Source: Agarophyton chilense
Lineage: Eukaryota > Rhodophyta > Florideophyceae > Gracilariales > Gracilariaceae
Assembly: GCA_030374765.1 (NCBI GenBank)
Contig: JARGXX010000012.1
Location: forward strand, 310,001-374,000
Reading direction: 5' to 3'
DNA length: 64,000 nucleotides
Below the pieces are notes generated by a model. The model saw only the letters and a program-made list of their open reading frames with translations. It was not told where the DNA came from and made no database searches. Made by a program: the position numbers and the translations under genes. Shown here piece after piece: positions 11,328 through 21,805 of the stretch. Every line of letters starts with the position of its first letter. The stretch's first letter is position 1.

Positions 11328-13061
11328 ATGAATTCTGACGTCGCTGCTAGTGGTTCTGCTCCCATGTGTGAACAGAAGAAAGAAACGGGAAACTGGTGGT
11401 GGAAGCCTGACTCTCCTCCGAGACCGATATGCCATCATCCACGTGCACCCTTCCATCTGGTAGACTTCCTCATGCAATTTCGGTGGATAGTCATTATTCC
11501 AATTGTGCTGCCGCTGTCATTTCTATGGGCTCGTCTTCATCTGCTCCGGGCATGGATCAAGTCTTTGATTCGCGGCCCCGCAACAGTCCGAAAGCACCTG
11601 GACCGCGTTGAACGCGTACGTGTCGCTCTAGAGAAGCATCGTTCTTCCGACGATGGGTTAGTGTGCACGGCTCGTCCATCGTTTTGGAGTGTTACCAATC
11701 GTGATTCGGCATATAAACGTAGATCGCGATATGAAGTGGACCTCTCTGATTTAGCAGACGTTGTTGAGGTAGACAAGGAGCGAATGAGTGTGAAGATGGA
11801 GCCATATGTGACAATGGGACACCTCACAGCCACACTGTTGAAAATGGGTGTTTGCATTCCGGTTGTTCCCGAATACGACGATCTCACTGTTGGCGGGTTA
11901 GTGTGTGGATACGGCATTGAAGGTTCAAGCCACAAGTACGGTCTCTTCTACGATGAAGTCTTGTCCATGGAAATAGTTGTCGCCGGGGGTCGCGTGGTGA
12001 CCGCCACTAGAAACAACGAATTCAGTGACCTTTTTTATGCTATTCCATGGTCTTATGGCGCCATAGGGATGCTGGTGGGGGTTGAGATGCGGCTCATTCA
12101 TGTGAAGCCGTACATGAAGGTCACATATTACCCAGTTGCCGGTACTATTGAAGAAATGTGTAAGGCGTGGAACCACTTTCTTGTGCCTACGGACAAACCA
12201 TGGGCCGAATACGTGGAGGGCTTAATGTATAGCTCCAATCGCGGGGTAATTATGACTGCTGATTACGTCAAAGAAGAAGAGGCTTGTAGAGGAAACATAA
12301 ACCGCATGGGCTACTGGTTCAAACCATGGTTCCACAAACATGTCAAGGAGTCTGTTCTGGACAAGACGATTGATGGATCTCCTATCGTTGAGTATGTCCC
12401 AACTAGAGACTACTACCATCGACATACAAGAAGTCTATATTGGGAAGCCGATTTGCTAGTTCCCATGGGAAACCACGTCTTGTTTCGATGGTTCTTGGGA
12501 TGGCTTATGCCCCCAAGAGTAAGCTTTTTGAAGCTGACTACATTCGGAAAAATGTGGGAGTACTACACTTCCCGATTTGTTGCGCAAGACATTCTTGTTC
12601 CATTGCGCAAGACCTCTGCGTGTATGGAGCTAATGCATGACGAATATGATATATACCCACTTTGGCTATGTCCGCATCGTGTCTTCAAGACGCGAAAGGG
12701 GACGATGTTAGATTGCGAAAAAGAATACGACGTGGGTAAACTCAGTCAGGGAGACACCGAAGAAGCGCAGATGTACACAGATCTTGGAATCTGGTACACG
12801 CCAGGTCACATTCTTCGAAAAGAGAAGTTTGATAATGCTGCCGCCAGTCACAAACTGGAGCAGTGGCTTATCGAAAACCATGGGTATCAGACTCTGTATG
12901 CCATATCTGAGCTGAATGAACAAGACTTCTGGAAAATGTTCGACAAGACACTGTATCAAAAGTGCAGGGAGAAATACAAGGCTGAGGGCACTTTTATGGA
13001 TGTATACTATAAAGTTGGCAGAAAAAACAAAAGTGCTTCAGCGCTTGCTGCGAAGAAATGA
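11328..13061 (+). CDS. DHCR24: Delta24-sterol reductase (DHCR24/DWF1 family)
   Basis: The protein of about 577 residues reduces the C24 double bond of sterol side chains with FAD and NADPH at the ER membrane. A hydrophobic anchor sits at about residues 43-68 (FLMQFRWIVIIPIVLPLSFL). The FAD-binding PCMH domain follows, with PEYDDLTVGGLVCGYGIEG (about 185-203) and WSYGAIGMLVGVEMRL (about 240-255), both typical of DWF1/DHCR24. The C-terminal part keeps family features, including PRVSFLKLT and a dense aromatic region. Length fits the family (516-561 in animals and plants), with a somewhat longer N-terminus. ATG at 11328 is chosen over the in-frame GTG just upstream. No intron is needed. Confidence 0.93.
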   Translation: MNSDVAASGSAPMCEQKKETGNWWWKPDSPPRPICHHPRAPFHLVDFLMQFRWIVIIPIVLPLSFLWARLHLLRAWIKSLIRGPATVRKHLDRVERVRVALEKHRSSDDGLVCTARPSFWSVTNRDSAYKRRSRYEVDLSDLADVVEVDKERMSVKMEPYVTMGHLTATLLKMGVCIPVVPEYDDLTVGGLVCGYGIEGSSHKYGLFYDEVLSMEIVVAGGRVVTATRNNEFSDLFYAIPWSYGAIGMLVGVEMRLIHVKPYMKVTYYPVAGTIEEMCKAWNHFLVPTDKPWAEYVEGLMYSSNRGVIMTADYVKEEEACRGNINRMGYWFKPWFHKHVKESVLDKTIDGSPIVEYVPTRDYYHRHTRSLYWEADLLVPMGNHVLFRWFLGWLMPPRVSFLKLTTFGKMWEYYTSRFVAQDILVPLRKTSACMELMHDEYDIYPLWLCPHRVFKTRKGTMLDCEKEYDVGKLSQGDTEEAQMYTDLGIWYTPGHILRKEKFDNAAASHKLEQWLIENHGYQTLYAISELNEQDFWKMFDKTLYQKCREKYKAEGTFMDVYYKVGRKNKSASALAAKK

Positions 13062-13565
13062 ACTTAGAAAACCACAATGTACGTAGTAACATAGCGTCTT
13101 CTCTGGGCCTAACGGAAGCCTATTCAGTGCATGACGTTTCTTAAACAGCATGTGTTGTCGTCCTCGTAAAAACGATGCGATCGTACGGCAGTAAGGACGG
13201 GTCCAGTGTAAAATCCAGCAGGTTGGTTTGTTTCACTTTTTGGGGACTTTGCTCAGGAAGCTCGAACCCGTTTTTTGGTCGTAAAATGATTCCGAATGGA
13301 AAAAGGCAGCTTGTTGGTGCGAATGCTAAGAGAGTCAGATTTACCAGAGATGTCTGTTCACCGGTCGGAATGCTATACGAAATGTTGATGGCAAGCGACA
13401 AATAGAAATACCGTAAGATAAAACAAAACAAAACCCACACATCAAGTTCTAAAAGATATCATGATTACTTTCTGCCCTGCGTATCAATAACAAGCAGACT
13501 AAAGTTCTCTTCTATACTTTGCTATACACTGGTTGCAGTGACCTAGTTTAGAATCTCGTTACACT
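13062..13565. other. Convergent 3' intergenic region
   Basis: This gap lies between the tails of the plus-strand sterol reductase and minus-strand PP2A genes and should hold both polyadenylation regions. A 76-codon frame at 13175-13405 has no motif and is not called as a gene. Confidence 0.45.
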
Positions 13566-15614
13566 CTAAGTCGGGCACAAACTCAGTTTCATGAGAGCTT
13601 CTTGAGCAAAGTAAGTGACATCTTGGTCCTTTTCGGTTGAATCGGTCATCGATATCAAACATGGGCGTATCTTGGTTTCTCTGACGTCTTCTCGTACAAA
13701 CGGGATTATCCGATTCAGTGTCTTGGCAGAACAAAAACGCACGTTGGGAACTGGGTCCTTTGAGGCGCGTTCTGTGACAATGGGTAAAAATGTTTCTTCC
13801 ACAGTCTCCGGTCCTAAAACTTCTGCTAAAACACCAATTGCATGAAGTGCGGTCATTCTCAACAAATAGTTTCCAGACTTTTCGTACATTCTCATCACTT
13901 GAAAGACGATATGTTCCTTGGCCCATTCCAGACCGAAAATCTCCGTCATAGCACGAAGATTCTTAATGGCCGCTTCTCGGATCGAAAACACACAATCGGT
14001 TAACCAGCTTATGCAGAGATCACCCAACTTCTTGTTTTCTTCAAAGAAATCTTTTCCGAGCTGTCTCGCCAGAAGAGGAATACGTTCTATGATTGCTAGT
14101 CTTACTCTCCAATTTTTGTCCTCAGCAAGATCGACAATGGCAGGAAGTAATTCTCCACTGAGCTTCTCAATAGACATAATGAAGCTTACTTTGTCCAAAT
14201 GCGTGATCACGTTCAGCCTAACCTCCGGATATTCATCCTTCAGAAGCGCTAACACGATCTCAACCAAATGACTAACAGTGATATCGACACCGAGCACAGG
14301 CGCCAAGCCCATGATATTGGAGGCCAGCGCCGCACGCACATGTTGAGAACTATCATTGACTAATTGCTCCACGTTGGGAAAAATGTCGTAGACAACATGA
14401 TCAGAGCCTGATGAGCAACCAGCTTTCGGTGGCAAAGCGACCAGTCGTTTCGCAATGTCAGTTACTTTAAAAGCGGCCGCTGTTCGCACCTCAGGCTCGT
14501 TGTCTTGCAGCATAGCAATATACGCATGAAGAAGATCGTTTCGGGTAGCTTCCGGACCCAATGCATCACACAAGTCATTCAAACGAGTCGCCACCATGTA
14601 GCGTACACGCCAAGACTTGTCGACCGAAAAGCCACGCACCATGTCAATGATACGTTCATTGGCTGTGTGATGGTGAGATATTGGCCCGTTGCCAGTTGCG
14701 GTCGAGTTCTGGTTTAGTGGCTTATCAGTGGCGGTTTGGTTTGGTACAGAACTTTCGTCCTGAGACGTATCGACATTGCCACCTACCGTTGATGTGGGCC
14801 CGTTGGTCTCGCTCGACATAGATTCATCAGTCGGTTCAGAGGTGTGCTTCGGATTGAGTAGAGACGCAAAGACTGGAGCATTATCGACATTTATGAGCCT
14901 CACACTGTCTTGGTCGTCGCCAACAAGATCAGAGAAGAGTGTCAACAACTCCTCGCACACAAGCGTCGGAGAGTGGGCATGGACGGCTCTCGCGAAATCT
15001 CCAATGTTCGAGGCAGCAGCCCTACGCACCATAGGCGTAGTGTCGTGCACCAGATTCTTATACATGGCAAGAATACTGGTTCTTAAGTCGGTGCGATCAC
15101 CCGGAATACGGGTATAGAGGTCAGGGAAAAGGGCACATGCGGATATACGTGATGTGAACCAATCGCCGTTTGCCAAGCGCTGGGCAAGAGGGAACATATG
15201 GTCAACATGTAACGATCGCGCATCGTCCTCTGATTGTTGTTGCACCTGATTAGAAAGACGGCACAACGACTCGACAGCCTTCTCCCTCACGACTGTTTCT
15301 TCAGCGTTGGCGAGCGTTTCGAGAGGCTGAACAAGCACGGAACAGTACGCTGGTCCGCCAACCTCTTCGAGAAAGTGGCCGAGCTCCTCAGCGAGAGTGA
15401 GCAGAACCTCGTCTTCGTCGTCAACGGTCTCCGTGATGAACGGCAACAACTCGCCACGCGTGCGCTCGGGTCCCAACGCCTCTGCAATTGTTTTGATGCG
15501 ACGCGTAGCGTTGAGGCGCAGTTGAATGTCCTCATGCTTAAGTTCATCGAGCAGAACGGCGATCGGGTACAGGGAAGCGTCAAGCTCCTCCTCGTTCACG
15601 ACAGCGCTGGTCAT
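13566..15614 (-). CDS. PP2A scaffold (A/PR65) regulatory subunit
   Basis: The 682-residue protein is built of HEAT repeats and matches the PP2A A subunit from end to end. The N-terminus has DELKHEDIQLRLNATRRIKT and ALGPERTRGELLPF, and repeat units recur with VR-x-A/VRFCSAKTL patterns to the C-terminus. It scaffolds the catalytic C subunit and the B subunits of protein phosphatase 2A. The usual length is about 590. The extra length is mostly a low-complexity Ser/Thr/Asn-rich insertion at about residues 255-325, between the helices of one repeat, which ends just before the SVDKSWRVRYMVA repeat. No intron is seen. The start MTSAVVNEEELDASLYP aligns with the family N-terminus. Confidence 0.93.
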   Translation of the reverse strand: MTSAVVNEEELDASLYPIAVLLDELKHEDIQLRLNATRRIKTIAEALGPERTRGELLPFITETVDDEDEVLLTLAEELGHFLEEVGGPAYCSVLVQPLETLANAEETVVREKAVESLCRLSNQVQQQSEDDARSLHVDHMFPLAQRLANGDWFTSRISACALFPDLYTRIPGDRTDLRTSILAMYKNLVHDTTPMVRRAAASNIGDFARAVHAHSPTLVCEELLTLFSDLVGDDQDSVRLINVDNAPVFASLLNPKHTSEPTDESMSSETNGPTSTVGGNVDTSQDESSVPNQTATDKPLNQNSTATGNGPISHHHTANERIIDMVRGFSVDKSWRVRYMVATRLNDLCDALGPEATRNDLLHAYIAMLQDNEPEVRTAAAFKVTDIAKRLVALPPKAGCSSGSDHVVYDIFPNVEQLVNDSSQHVRAALASNIMGLAPVLGVDITVSHLVEIVLALLKDEYPEVRLNVITHLDKVSFIMSIEKLSGELLPAIVDLAEDKNWRVRLAIIERIPLLARQLGKDFFEENKKLGDLCISWLTDCVFSIREAAIKNLRAMTEIFGLEWAKEHIVFQVMRMYEKSGNYLLRMTALHAIGVLAEVLGPETVEETFLPIVTERASKDPVPNVRFCSAKTLNRIIPFVREDVRETKIRPCLISMTDSTEKDQDVTYFAQEALMKLSLCPT

Positions 15615-16242
15615 GTCGGAAAGAGATGCGTGTGGTAGAAAAGCGCGGACGGGAAGCAGTTGGGGAACGAATGAAGCGCTGGGAAGAAGCGGAGGCGGAA
15701 GCGAAAGACGGAAGGGGGTGCTTGTGGTGGGAAGAGGGGTGAGATGGGGAAGGGCCTAGAAAAAGAGGTGAGAAAAGAAGGCGAGATAACTAAGCAGAGC
15801 GCCAAGCGCAGCGGTGGGTTCGCATAGAAGGGGGGGGGGGGCGGGGGCGTACAGCAGGGAGCAGTTGCGGTTGGGGAGGAAGTGAAGAAAGACCACGCGG
15901 AGCACGCGATGAGGGGAGCGTAAATTGACACACTGGACGCGCATTCCACCGGAGGCAGTGGCACGGCGACGCGCGGTGGAGACACTCGCCACAGCACACA
16001 GCCGCCTGTACACCGCTGAGAGCCAGCGAGCGGCGCTGGCGCTCTGCGCTTGCGTTTTCCAATGCAATTTGGCCGTTTTTACTGTATTGCGCTACTGTAC
16101 CCAACACCGACAAGGGCCTTCTCCCACTGCACTGCAGCCCCAACAGCCTTAAAATACGCATTCGCTCCCCCGTCCCCCACACGCCTTCCGTCCGCCCCCT
16201 CTCCCCACTCCCCATCGCCCATCGGCCTCTACACTAACCCCT
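15615..16242. promoter_or_regulatory. Promoter region of the PP2A A gene
   Basis: This 628-base gap lies between two minus-strand genes. The leader of the PP2A gene is strongly pyrimidine-rich on its sense strand (purine-rich on +, including a G run at about 15831-15840). C-rich leaders also precede the starts at 17799 and 19183, so this seems to be a local feature of host promoters. No specific factor site is called. Confidence 0.4.
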
Positions 16243-17799
16243 CTAACCCCGTTTGAAGTAAGACTCCCCCACCGCGTCTTCCTCCTCCGGAGCATTCGCG
16301 TTCACCAGCTGCAAATCAAATATCAGCAGCGCGTTCGGCGGCAGCAAGTCCCCGAACATGTCCGACATTCCATCGCACGCTGTGGGATGCACGTAAAGCA
16401 GTCGCGACTCGTTCTCGTGCATCCCCACAATGCCCTTCGCCAACGCCGCCGGCGCAGTTTTCAACTCTAGCGTCAGCGGATGCACAGATTCGCCCGTCTC
16501 GTCTGCCGCCGGGCACGTGAAGAAGTGCCGCCCGTCCAACAGCCGTGCAGTAACAATCACCAACACCGTTGATTTCTCATCTGCAGCCGGCAGTGACTTA
16601 TCCACCTGCTCTTCTCCCTTCTCATACGCGATTTTCCCCTCCTCCAGCATCACAGCCTCCCCGGCCTGCTTGATTTCCTGGAAAAAATTGTTGGCATCTT
16701 CGAGGTTCGCCTTTGTCAAGAAGTCTGACGCAATATTCTGCAGCGTCGCCATGGAGCGCTCATAGTCCGGCAACGACATTGGGAACGCCTTGCCCTGTAC
16801 CGCGCTTCTGAGGCCGTTGATCACCAATTCCGGATCCAGTCCAAGACCCGAGTTGATAAGTGACTGACCAAGAGCATGACCGTACGACTCAGAAAGCTTA
16901 CTGATGTTGATTCCAGGCGGAGCCAAATCTGCGGCTGTTTTCTTCGCGGCTTGTCGAGGCTTCACCTCCGCAGGAATCGACTTTGAGGCACTTTGGTCCA
17001 CGTCTCCATCTTCACCAGCAGGCTTGTCACCAACCTTGAATAGGCTCTTCGCCGCATTCATGCTGGCACGCCACTTCACTGGGTCGCTTACGACCTTCTT
17101 GAACTCTGGGTCGCTCTCTAACAACTTGTTCATGAATGGGTTGTTGAGGATAGCATCCCTACTTTGCTCCTGCTTGTCTGGGTCATTCAGGTATTCCTGT
17201 AACATGTTAGTGTTGAGAAAACCGTTCATCATCTGCGGTAGTTGGGCGTACAGTTGTTCCATGCCACCCGGCCCAGCTGCGCCGCCATCAGCGCCACCAA
17301 GAAGTGCACTCAGATCTGGCATTGGACCCGCTCCTGCACCAGCGCCTGCTCCAAGGCCTCCGCCAAGACCGGAGGGGCCCGATGCGCCCATGTTTAGCGA
17401 ACGAATCATATCCTCGAGCGATGGCGGTTGAGGTGCGGACTCTGCGCTGGAGTCTCGTTGTGTGGTAGTGGCAGCTGATTGAGTTGATTGGGCCGAGGCG
17501 AGAGAAGGCTTTGATGAATTTGGTTTGGAGGAAGTTGGTTTGGAGACAGTGGGCTTGGAAGAAGATTTTCCGATTCGGCGCACAACACTAATGGTTTGAC
17601 CATTGGAGAGAGCGTAGTCGGACAAAGCGGATCCAGGCTCGAGTACTTGTCCCTTGAAGAGGATGGTCTGGCGGTCTGGGGTGATTCCCGAGACGTTGGA
17701 AATGCTTGATTGCAGATCGATTACGGAGGAGGAAGGGGAGTCGAGAGTGAGATCATACGACTGGCCGTTGAAGCACTTTGCTTTGATAGTGAGCGGCAT
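16243..17799 (-). CDS. Ubiquitin-like / STI1-like / FKBP-type prolyl isomerase fusion
   Basis: The protein has 518 residues. Residues 1-75 form a ubiquitin-like domain (MPLTIKAKCFNGQSYDL, then ...DRQTILFKGQVL). A Ser/Lys/Pro linker and a Gly/Ala-rich stretch follow. Residues about 195-245 resemble the STI1-type segment of ubiquilins (NNPFMNKLLESDPEFKKVV). Residues about 290-350 look like the dimerising N-domain of Mip/FkpA-type FKBPs (LSESYGHALGQSLINSG). The C-terminus resembles an FKBP domain, with GIVGMHENESRLLYVHP and LPPNALLIFDLQLVN. A role in chaperoning or proteasome shuttling with peptidyl-prolyl isomerase activity is inferred. Several active-site aromatics of canonical FKBP12 were not located, so catalytic competence is uncertain. 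Confidence 0.72.
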   Translation of the reverse strand: MPLTIKAKCFNGQSYDLTLDSPSSSVIDLQSSISNVSGITPDRQTILFKGQVLEPGSALSDYALSNGQTISVVRRIGKSSSKPTVSKPTSSKPNSSKPSLASAQSTQSAATTTQRDSSAESAPQPPSLEDMIRSLNMGASGPSGLGGGLGAGAGAGAGPMPDLSALLGGADGGAAGPGGMEQLYAQLPQMMNGFLNTNMLQEYLNDPDKQEQSRDAILNNPFMNKLLESDPEFKKVVSDPVKWRASMNAAKSLFKVGDKPAGEDGDVDQSASKSIPAEVKPRQAAKKTAADLAPPGINISKLSESYGHALGQSLINSGLGLDPELVINGLRSAVQGKAFPMSLPDYERSMATLQNIASDFLTKANLEDANNFFQEIKQAGEAVMLEEGKIAYEKGEEQVDKSLPAADEKSTVLVIVTARLLDGRHFFTCPAADETGESVHPLTLELKTAPAALAKGIVGMHENESRLLYVHPTACDGMSDMFGDLLPPNALLIFDLQLVNANAPEEEDAVGESYFKRG

Positions 17800-19182
17800 G
17801 ATTGCAGAAGAGGCCGCGATGCGACGACGGGGATGTGGGGGGGAAGGAGGGTGAGGTTGGAACGGAATAGTTGAGGTGAGGGAAAGGGGGGAAGGGGGGG
17901 GGTGGGGGTAGAGGGGTTGGGGGGGAAATAGGCGGGCGGGGCTTGAGGAAAATGATGCAGAGTAACTGCGGTATATTTCAATATTTGAGAGGTGTGAAGG
18001 GATAGGCGGACGGGCGCAGCGAGGGAGAGGGGGGCCAGTGATCTGAAATGGAAGGCAGGGTGTGAAAGTGGCACATGGGTGGTGGGGGGACTACGACTAG
18101 TGTGCCAGCTAGAGAGAGCCAGCTAGAGAGAGCCAGCTAGAGAGAGCCAGCGTCACCGCTGGTGGCACAGTAGGGGTGGGAGCGGCAGTGTAAGCATGCG
18201 GTGAATCGGGCGTGTGTGATTGGATGTGAGCGGTGTCAGCACAGGGAGGGCGCGTTCGGCGCGTTCGGATCACGTGCGCAGAAGAGATCAAGTGGATGAT
18301 ATAGAAATGCGTGGACACGACAACGGTGGTCGCTGAGGCAAGTACTCTGTGAGAAAGTGCAGCAGGTTTCACACACGGTTTTCATCAGCGTTTGCAACTG
18401 GGCGCATGAGCAATCACTTCTGTCGTACAGTCCTCAACAAACGCCAAACGCTTGTCCCAAAGTGTCGGTACAAATGCCATGGCATTGCTAACCCTCGTAG
18501 CGCTTATCCAACCCACGAGCACTTTGCAACGACTTGGCGCCGCACAGGCCACACACACACACGCAAGCAGCAGTCGCGCCTAAAGCGCCACGTGAACACG
18601 TATAGTAACAAGGTACCGTTCGTAGATATCGCGCAACCCGCGCCGTGCGCACGCTACCGTGAGAAACTCAAAACGGACGGTCAAGAAGCGCCGGTCTTCG
18701 GGCAACCGACATCGCGGCCTATGTGCGCAGACACACGCGCCTGAATTCATTGCGCATGCATCATGTCCCCAGTACCGAGAGCCAATCCACAGCCACCGTC
18801 CTCACGCCACAGCCGTCCGTCCACACGCCACAGCCGTCCGCCCACATCGCTCCGCCTCCTCGCAACATGGCACAACGCTTGAGGTAAATCCGCCGCCATC
18901 CCCAGCGTCACTGCGCCACAGCGCCACAAACCCCCCCCGTCCTAATGCGCCACCGCCTTGAAGAACGCACACCGTCGTTATCCGCCTCCGTTAATGCGGC
19001 TGACTCTCTCCCGCCTTGAGTGCGCAAACATGCACGTAGCCGCGCAAGCAGTCCCGCTGCCTCTTCCCTCTCCGCACGTATCCTTCTGTCACTGCCGTCC
19101 GCCGTATCGGCTCCCCTCGTGTCACCTGATCATCGCCTCAACTGATCGTCGCATCAACTGATCGTTGCGTCCGATTCGTCGT
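17800..19182. promoter_or_regulatory. Divergent promoter region, FKBP-fusion gene and GARP gene
   Basis: This head-to-head region of about 1.4 kb has opposite composition at its two ends. The + strand is G-rich next to the minus-strand gene and C-rich next to the plus-strand gene, so both leaders are pyrimidine-rich on their sense strands. It contains a 14-bp tandem repeat near 18104-18151 and a short CA run near 18550. No coding feature is supportable. Confidence 0.45.
18104..18151. repeat. Short tandem repeat, 14-bp unit
   Basis: The unit AGCCAGCTAGAGAG is repeated about 3.3 times without interruption. It sits mid-way in the divergent promoter region and contains the palindrome AGCT. Confidence 0.85.
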
Positions 19183-20586
19183 ATGTGCTCCTATGATCCA
19201 CAGCACCATCGTCGCTCCCGCCATCGTGAGCGACTCAACACCATTGCGCCGCGCATATCACCCATTCAATCCTCCCCACATGCCACGCTGGCAACCAACC
19301 TACCTGGCGCAAACTACCTCCACGACGTCTCGTCGTCAGCTACAACACGGATTTCGCCGCAACAATTGCGCGCCTCTCATGCATTTTCACAAACACCTTT
19401 ACCGCCGCATTGTGCTCCTCCAATGCCTCTCAACTCGTTACCACCGCCATCTACGCCGGAATCGTTGCACATGGCTATGCCGCCAACCATGAATTCACAG
19501 CCGCCTCTTCGCACGGATGCTTTGGCGGCACACCGTCAATCGTTTCAATATCCTTTGTCTCGACCCTCACCCCAATTGGCAGCGGCTTCTCCCCCATCCC
19601 AACACTCGTCTCCTGGAGTTTGCATGTATTATGACCCGCTTTCCCATCCAACTTTGCCTGCCGCTCATTCCGGCATCTACCCTTCCCCATCAGATCCTCC
19701 CCATCCATCTCTGACTACATCTACTTCGTGGAGTGCTGCCAGTGCTTCACCGTCCCCAATTACCCCCCACGTCATGCCGCAGCCGCACTTTGTCCCGTAC
19801 ATGCCATCTGCTGCGCCTGGTCCTCCTTATTACCTGTACCCCCCGATGCAACCCCCTTATGTGCCTCCTACACCCTATTACGCCCCGCCTTACGCCGTAA
19901 GCACACATACAAGCATGCACAATCATCAACAACGCCTTGTACACGGCGCCGTGGCTGACCCCCGCTTAACCCACATGCTTCATACAACAGCCATGGCGCA
20001 GCAACAAATGCCCGTACAACAATCTATACCAACGCGCTCTCAACCGCTTATGCCTGTTCCGGTCTATGTAAACATGCCTCAACTTCCCTACTACTCTCAA
20101 CCACTAACAGCCAAGAAACGACGCCTGCAATGGACACCTGAACTGCATTCCAAGTTTTTGAATGCAGTAAAGCAGTACGGAATAGACGACGCAGTACCAA
20201 AGCTCTTGTTGCGTGCCATGAATGTGCCTGGGCTTACGCGTGAGAACGTTGCAAGCCATTTGCAGAAGTATCGAGAAAGCCTGCGAAAGGAGAAACAGAC
20301 GCTTGAATCATCAAGCGAGAACGTTGATACCGGTGACGGCCGCGGAGGCAGCCAAGTACCGGTAGAAGTGGTACGCGACAAAGGTCTCCAGAACAGCAAG
20401 AAACGAGACGATCTGCCAAATGGTTTGTCTTCTTCACACTTAGCGATGCTTCAATCGTCTGATTCGAGCAGTTCAGAGCAGAACGCTTGCACACAAGCAA
20501 AGGCGGATGTCAGCAACAAAGACGGGCGCTTACCTTTTTCTGAACCCACTCTGAAGAAACGAAGACTTTCAGAGTCTCCCACTTGA
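19183..20586 (+). CDS. GARP-type Myb-like transcription factor (LUX/ARR-B class)
   Basis: The protein has about 467 residues from the first in-frame ATG. The first two thirds are Pro/Ser/Ala/Tyr-rich and low in complexity, as in many plant-type activators. A single GARP domain lies at about residues 310-370, with [38 protein letters not shown] and SHLQKYR. The [18 protein letters not shown] form is that of LUX/PCL1 and type-B response regulators rather than of SHAQKYF Mybs. No receiver domain is present, which favours the LUX-like group. A basic [10 protein letters not shown] tail may be a nuclear signal. DNA binding is expected; the target genes are unknown. Confidence 0.85.
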   Translation: MCSYDPQHHRRSRHRERLNTIAPRISPIQSSPHATLATNLPGANYLHDVSSSATTRISPQQLRASHAFSQTPLPPHCAPPMPLNSLPPPSTPESLHMAMPPTMNSQPPLRTDALAAHRQSFQYPLSRPSPQLAAASPPSQHSSPGVCMYYDPLSHPTLPAAHSGIYPSPSDPPHPSLTTSTSWSAASASPSPITPHVMPQPHFVPYMPSAAPGPPYYLYPPMQPPYVPPTPYYAPPYAVSTHTSMHNHQQRLVHGAVADPRLTHMLHTTAMAQQQMPVQQSIPTRSQPLMPVPVYVNMPQLPYYSQPLTAKKRRLQWTPELHSKFLNAVKQYGIDDAVPKLLLRAMNVPGLTRENVASHLQKYRESLRKEKQTLESSSENVDTGDGRGGSQVPVEVVRDKGLQNSKKRDDLPNGLSSSHLAMLQSSDSSSSEQNACTQAKADVSNKDGRLPFSEPTLKKRRLSESPT

Positions 20587-21207
20587 ATATCACGAACCAT
20601 GGCCGATGCCTTCGTGTCATCTACTTTGGTCATGGGATGCATTCTCAATGTCACATGGAAACAAACTAGTAATTATCATTCTGCATACCATGTAGCATAC
20701 GCCAATGCTAATAATAATAATAACACACACTTTGAGTGGAGTTGCGATGCCGTTTTCGGCTGCACCTGCAGGACGGTCGACAGCGGGCGTGGGGCTTTTG
20801 TATGGCCTTCCTTTTGATACAACATGACCTTTCCATATGCATCGAGGTTGGTCCACTTGGCATATTTGAATGATAAAACATTCCGGCAGCCAATCACGAA
20901 TAGTCGTGAAATGAATGCCACATAAGTCGTATCTGTTTCGCTCCCCTATCGCCACTCGTGTCATCCGCGCACAAGCCGGTCTCAGTCTCTAGCTAGCTGC
21001 ACTAGCTAGAGCCATCTCTAACGCACGATTCAAACATCCGTCTTCCACCATTTGCTTCCACGACATCGCCGTTCAGAGCTGCTTCAGCGATCAGCACGAC
21101 GAAAACCTTTTGCCCTCCAAATTTCCGACGGAGTTAGTTTTTTTCGGTGCTGTAGCTCATCCGTCTTCGGATACCTGTTCGCATTCTTTTGTGCGCCTTA
21201 CATAGCC
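20587..21207. other. Intergenic between GARP gene and guanine deaminase gene
   Basis: Contains the GARP 3' end, a short (TAA)n run near 20709-20722 and a CTAGCTA-rich stretch near 20990-21010. The frame of the deaminase first exon is open upstream to about 21052 but has no ATG there, so it is treated as leader. Confidence 0.4.
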
Positions 21208-21794
21208 ATGGGCACCGTAGCCCCTCTTCATTCCGATGCTGAATTTATGAAAATGGCCATTGGGGAAGGCCTTCGAGGTAAGTGCCAAGTCATTCTTTTG
21301 CCATCAACTACGCCTAAAACACAGCCTTAACAAACATCGAACCGCTCCACATTTCTATATCAGGTGTGGAACTATCTGAAGGTGGCCCATTTGGAGCCGT
21401 CATCACTCAAAACGGGCTGGTAATTGCCCGTGGTCACAATAGAGTGCTGCAAACTAACGACCCGACAGCTCACGCCGAAGTTGTAGCCATTCGTGACGCA
21501 TGTTCTAAATTAGGTCGCTTTTCCCTCCACGATTGTGTCTTGTATTCGTCCTGTGAACCATGCCCAATGTGCTTCGCCGCAATCCATTGGGCTAAACTGC
21601 CCAAGTGTTTCTTCGCATCCAAAGCGGATGACGCAGCTGAAATAGGTTTTGATGATCGCTTTCTGTATGATGCTATTCGTGGAATCGAAGTGACCAAAAA
21701 GTGCCAATTCCTCCGTCTTGATCACGAAGACAAGATTCTTCCCTTCACGGCATATGGAAAGGCCTTGGAGCTGAACAAATCATCGCTATATTAA
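21208..21794 (+). CDS. guaD: Guanine deaminase (cytidine-deaminase fold), two exons
   Basis: Exon 1 is 21208-21277 and exon 2 is 21364-21794, giving about 166 residues. The intron (21278-21363, 86 bases) has GTAAGT at its start and TATCAG at its end, and splicing joins GEGLRG to VELSEGGPFGAV in phase. The zinc site is HAEVVAI with CEPCPMC, the signature of CDA-fold deaminases. The following DDAAEIGFDDRFLYDAI region is characteristic of bacterial-type guanine deaminase (GuaD), which converts guanine to xanthine in purine salvage. Length fits (about 156-165). An adenosine or tRNA deaminase is a less likely alternative. The stop codon lies only 11 bases from that of the convergent neighbour. Confidence 0.87.
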
Positions 21795-21805
21795 AGCAGC
21801 GATCG

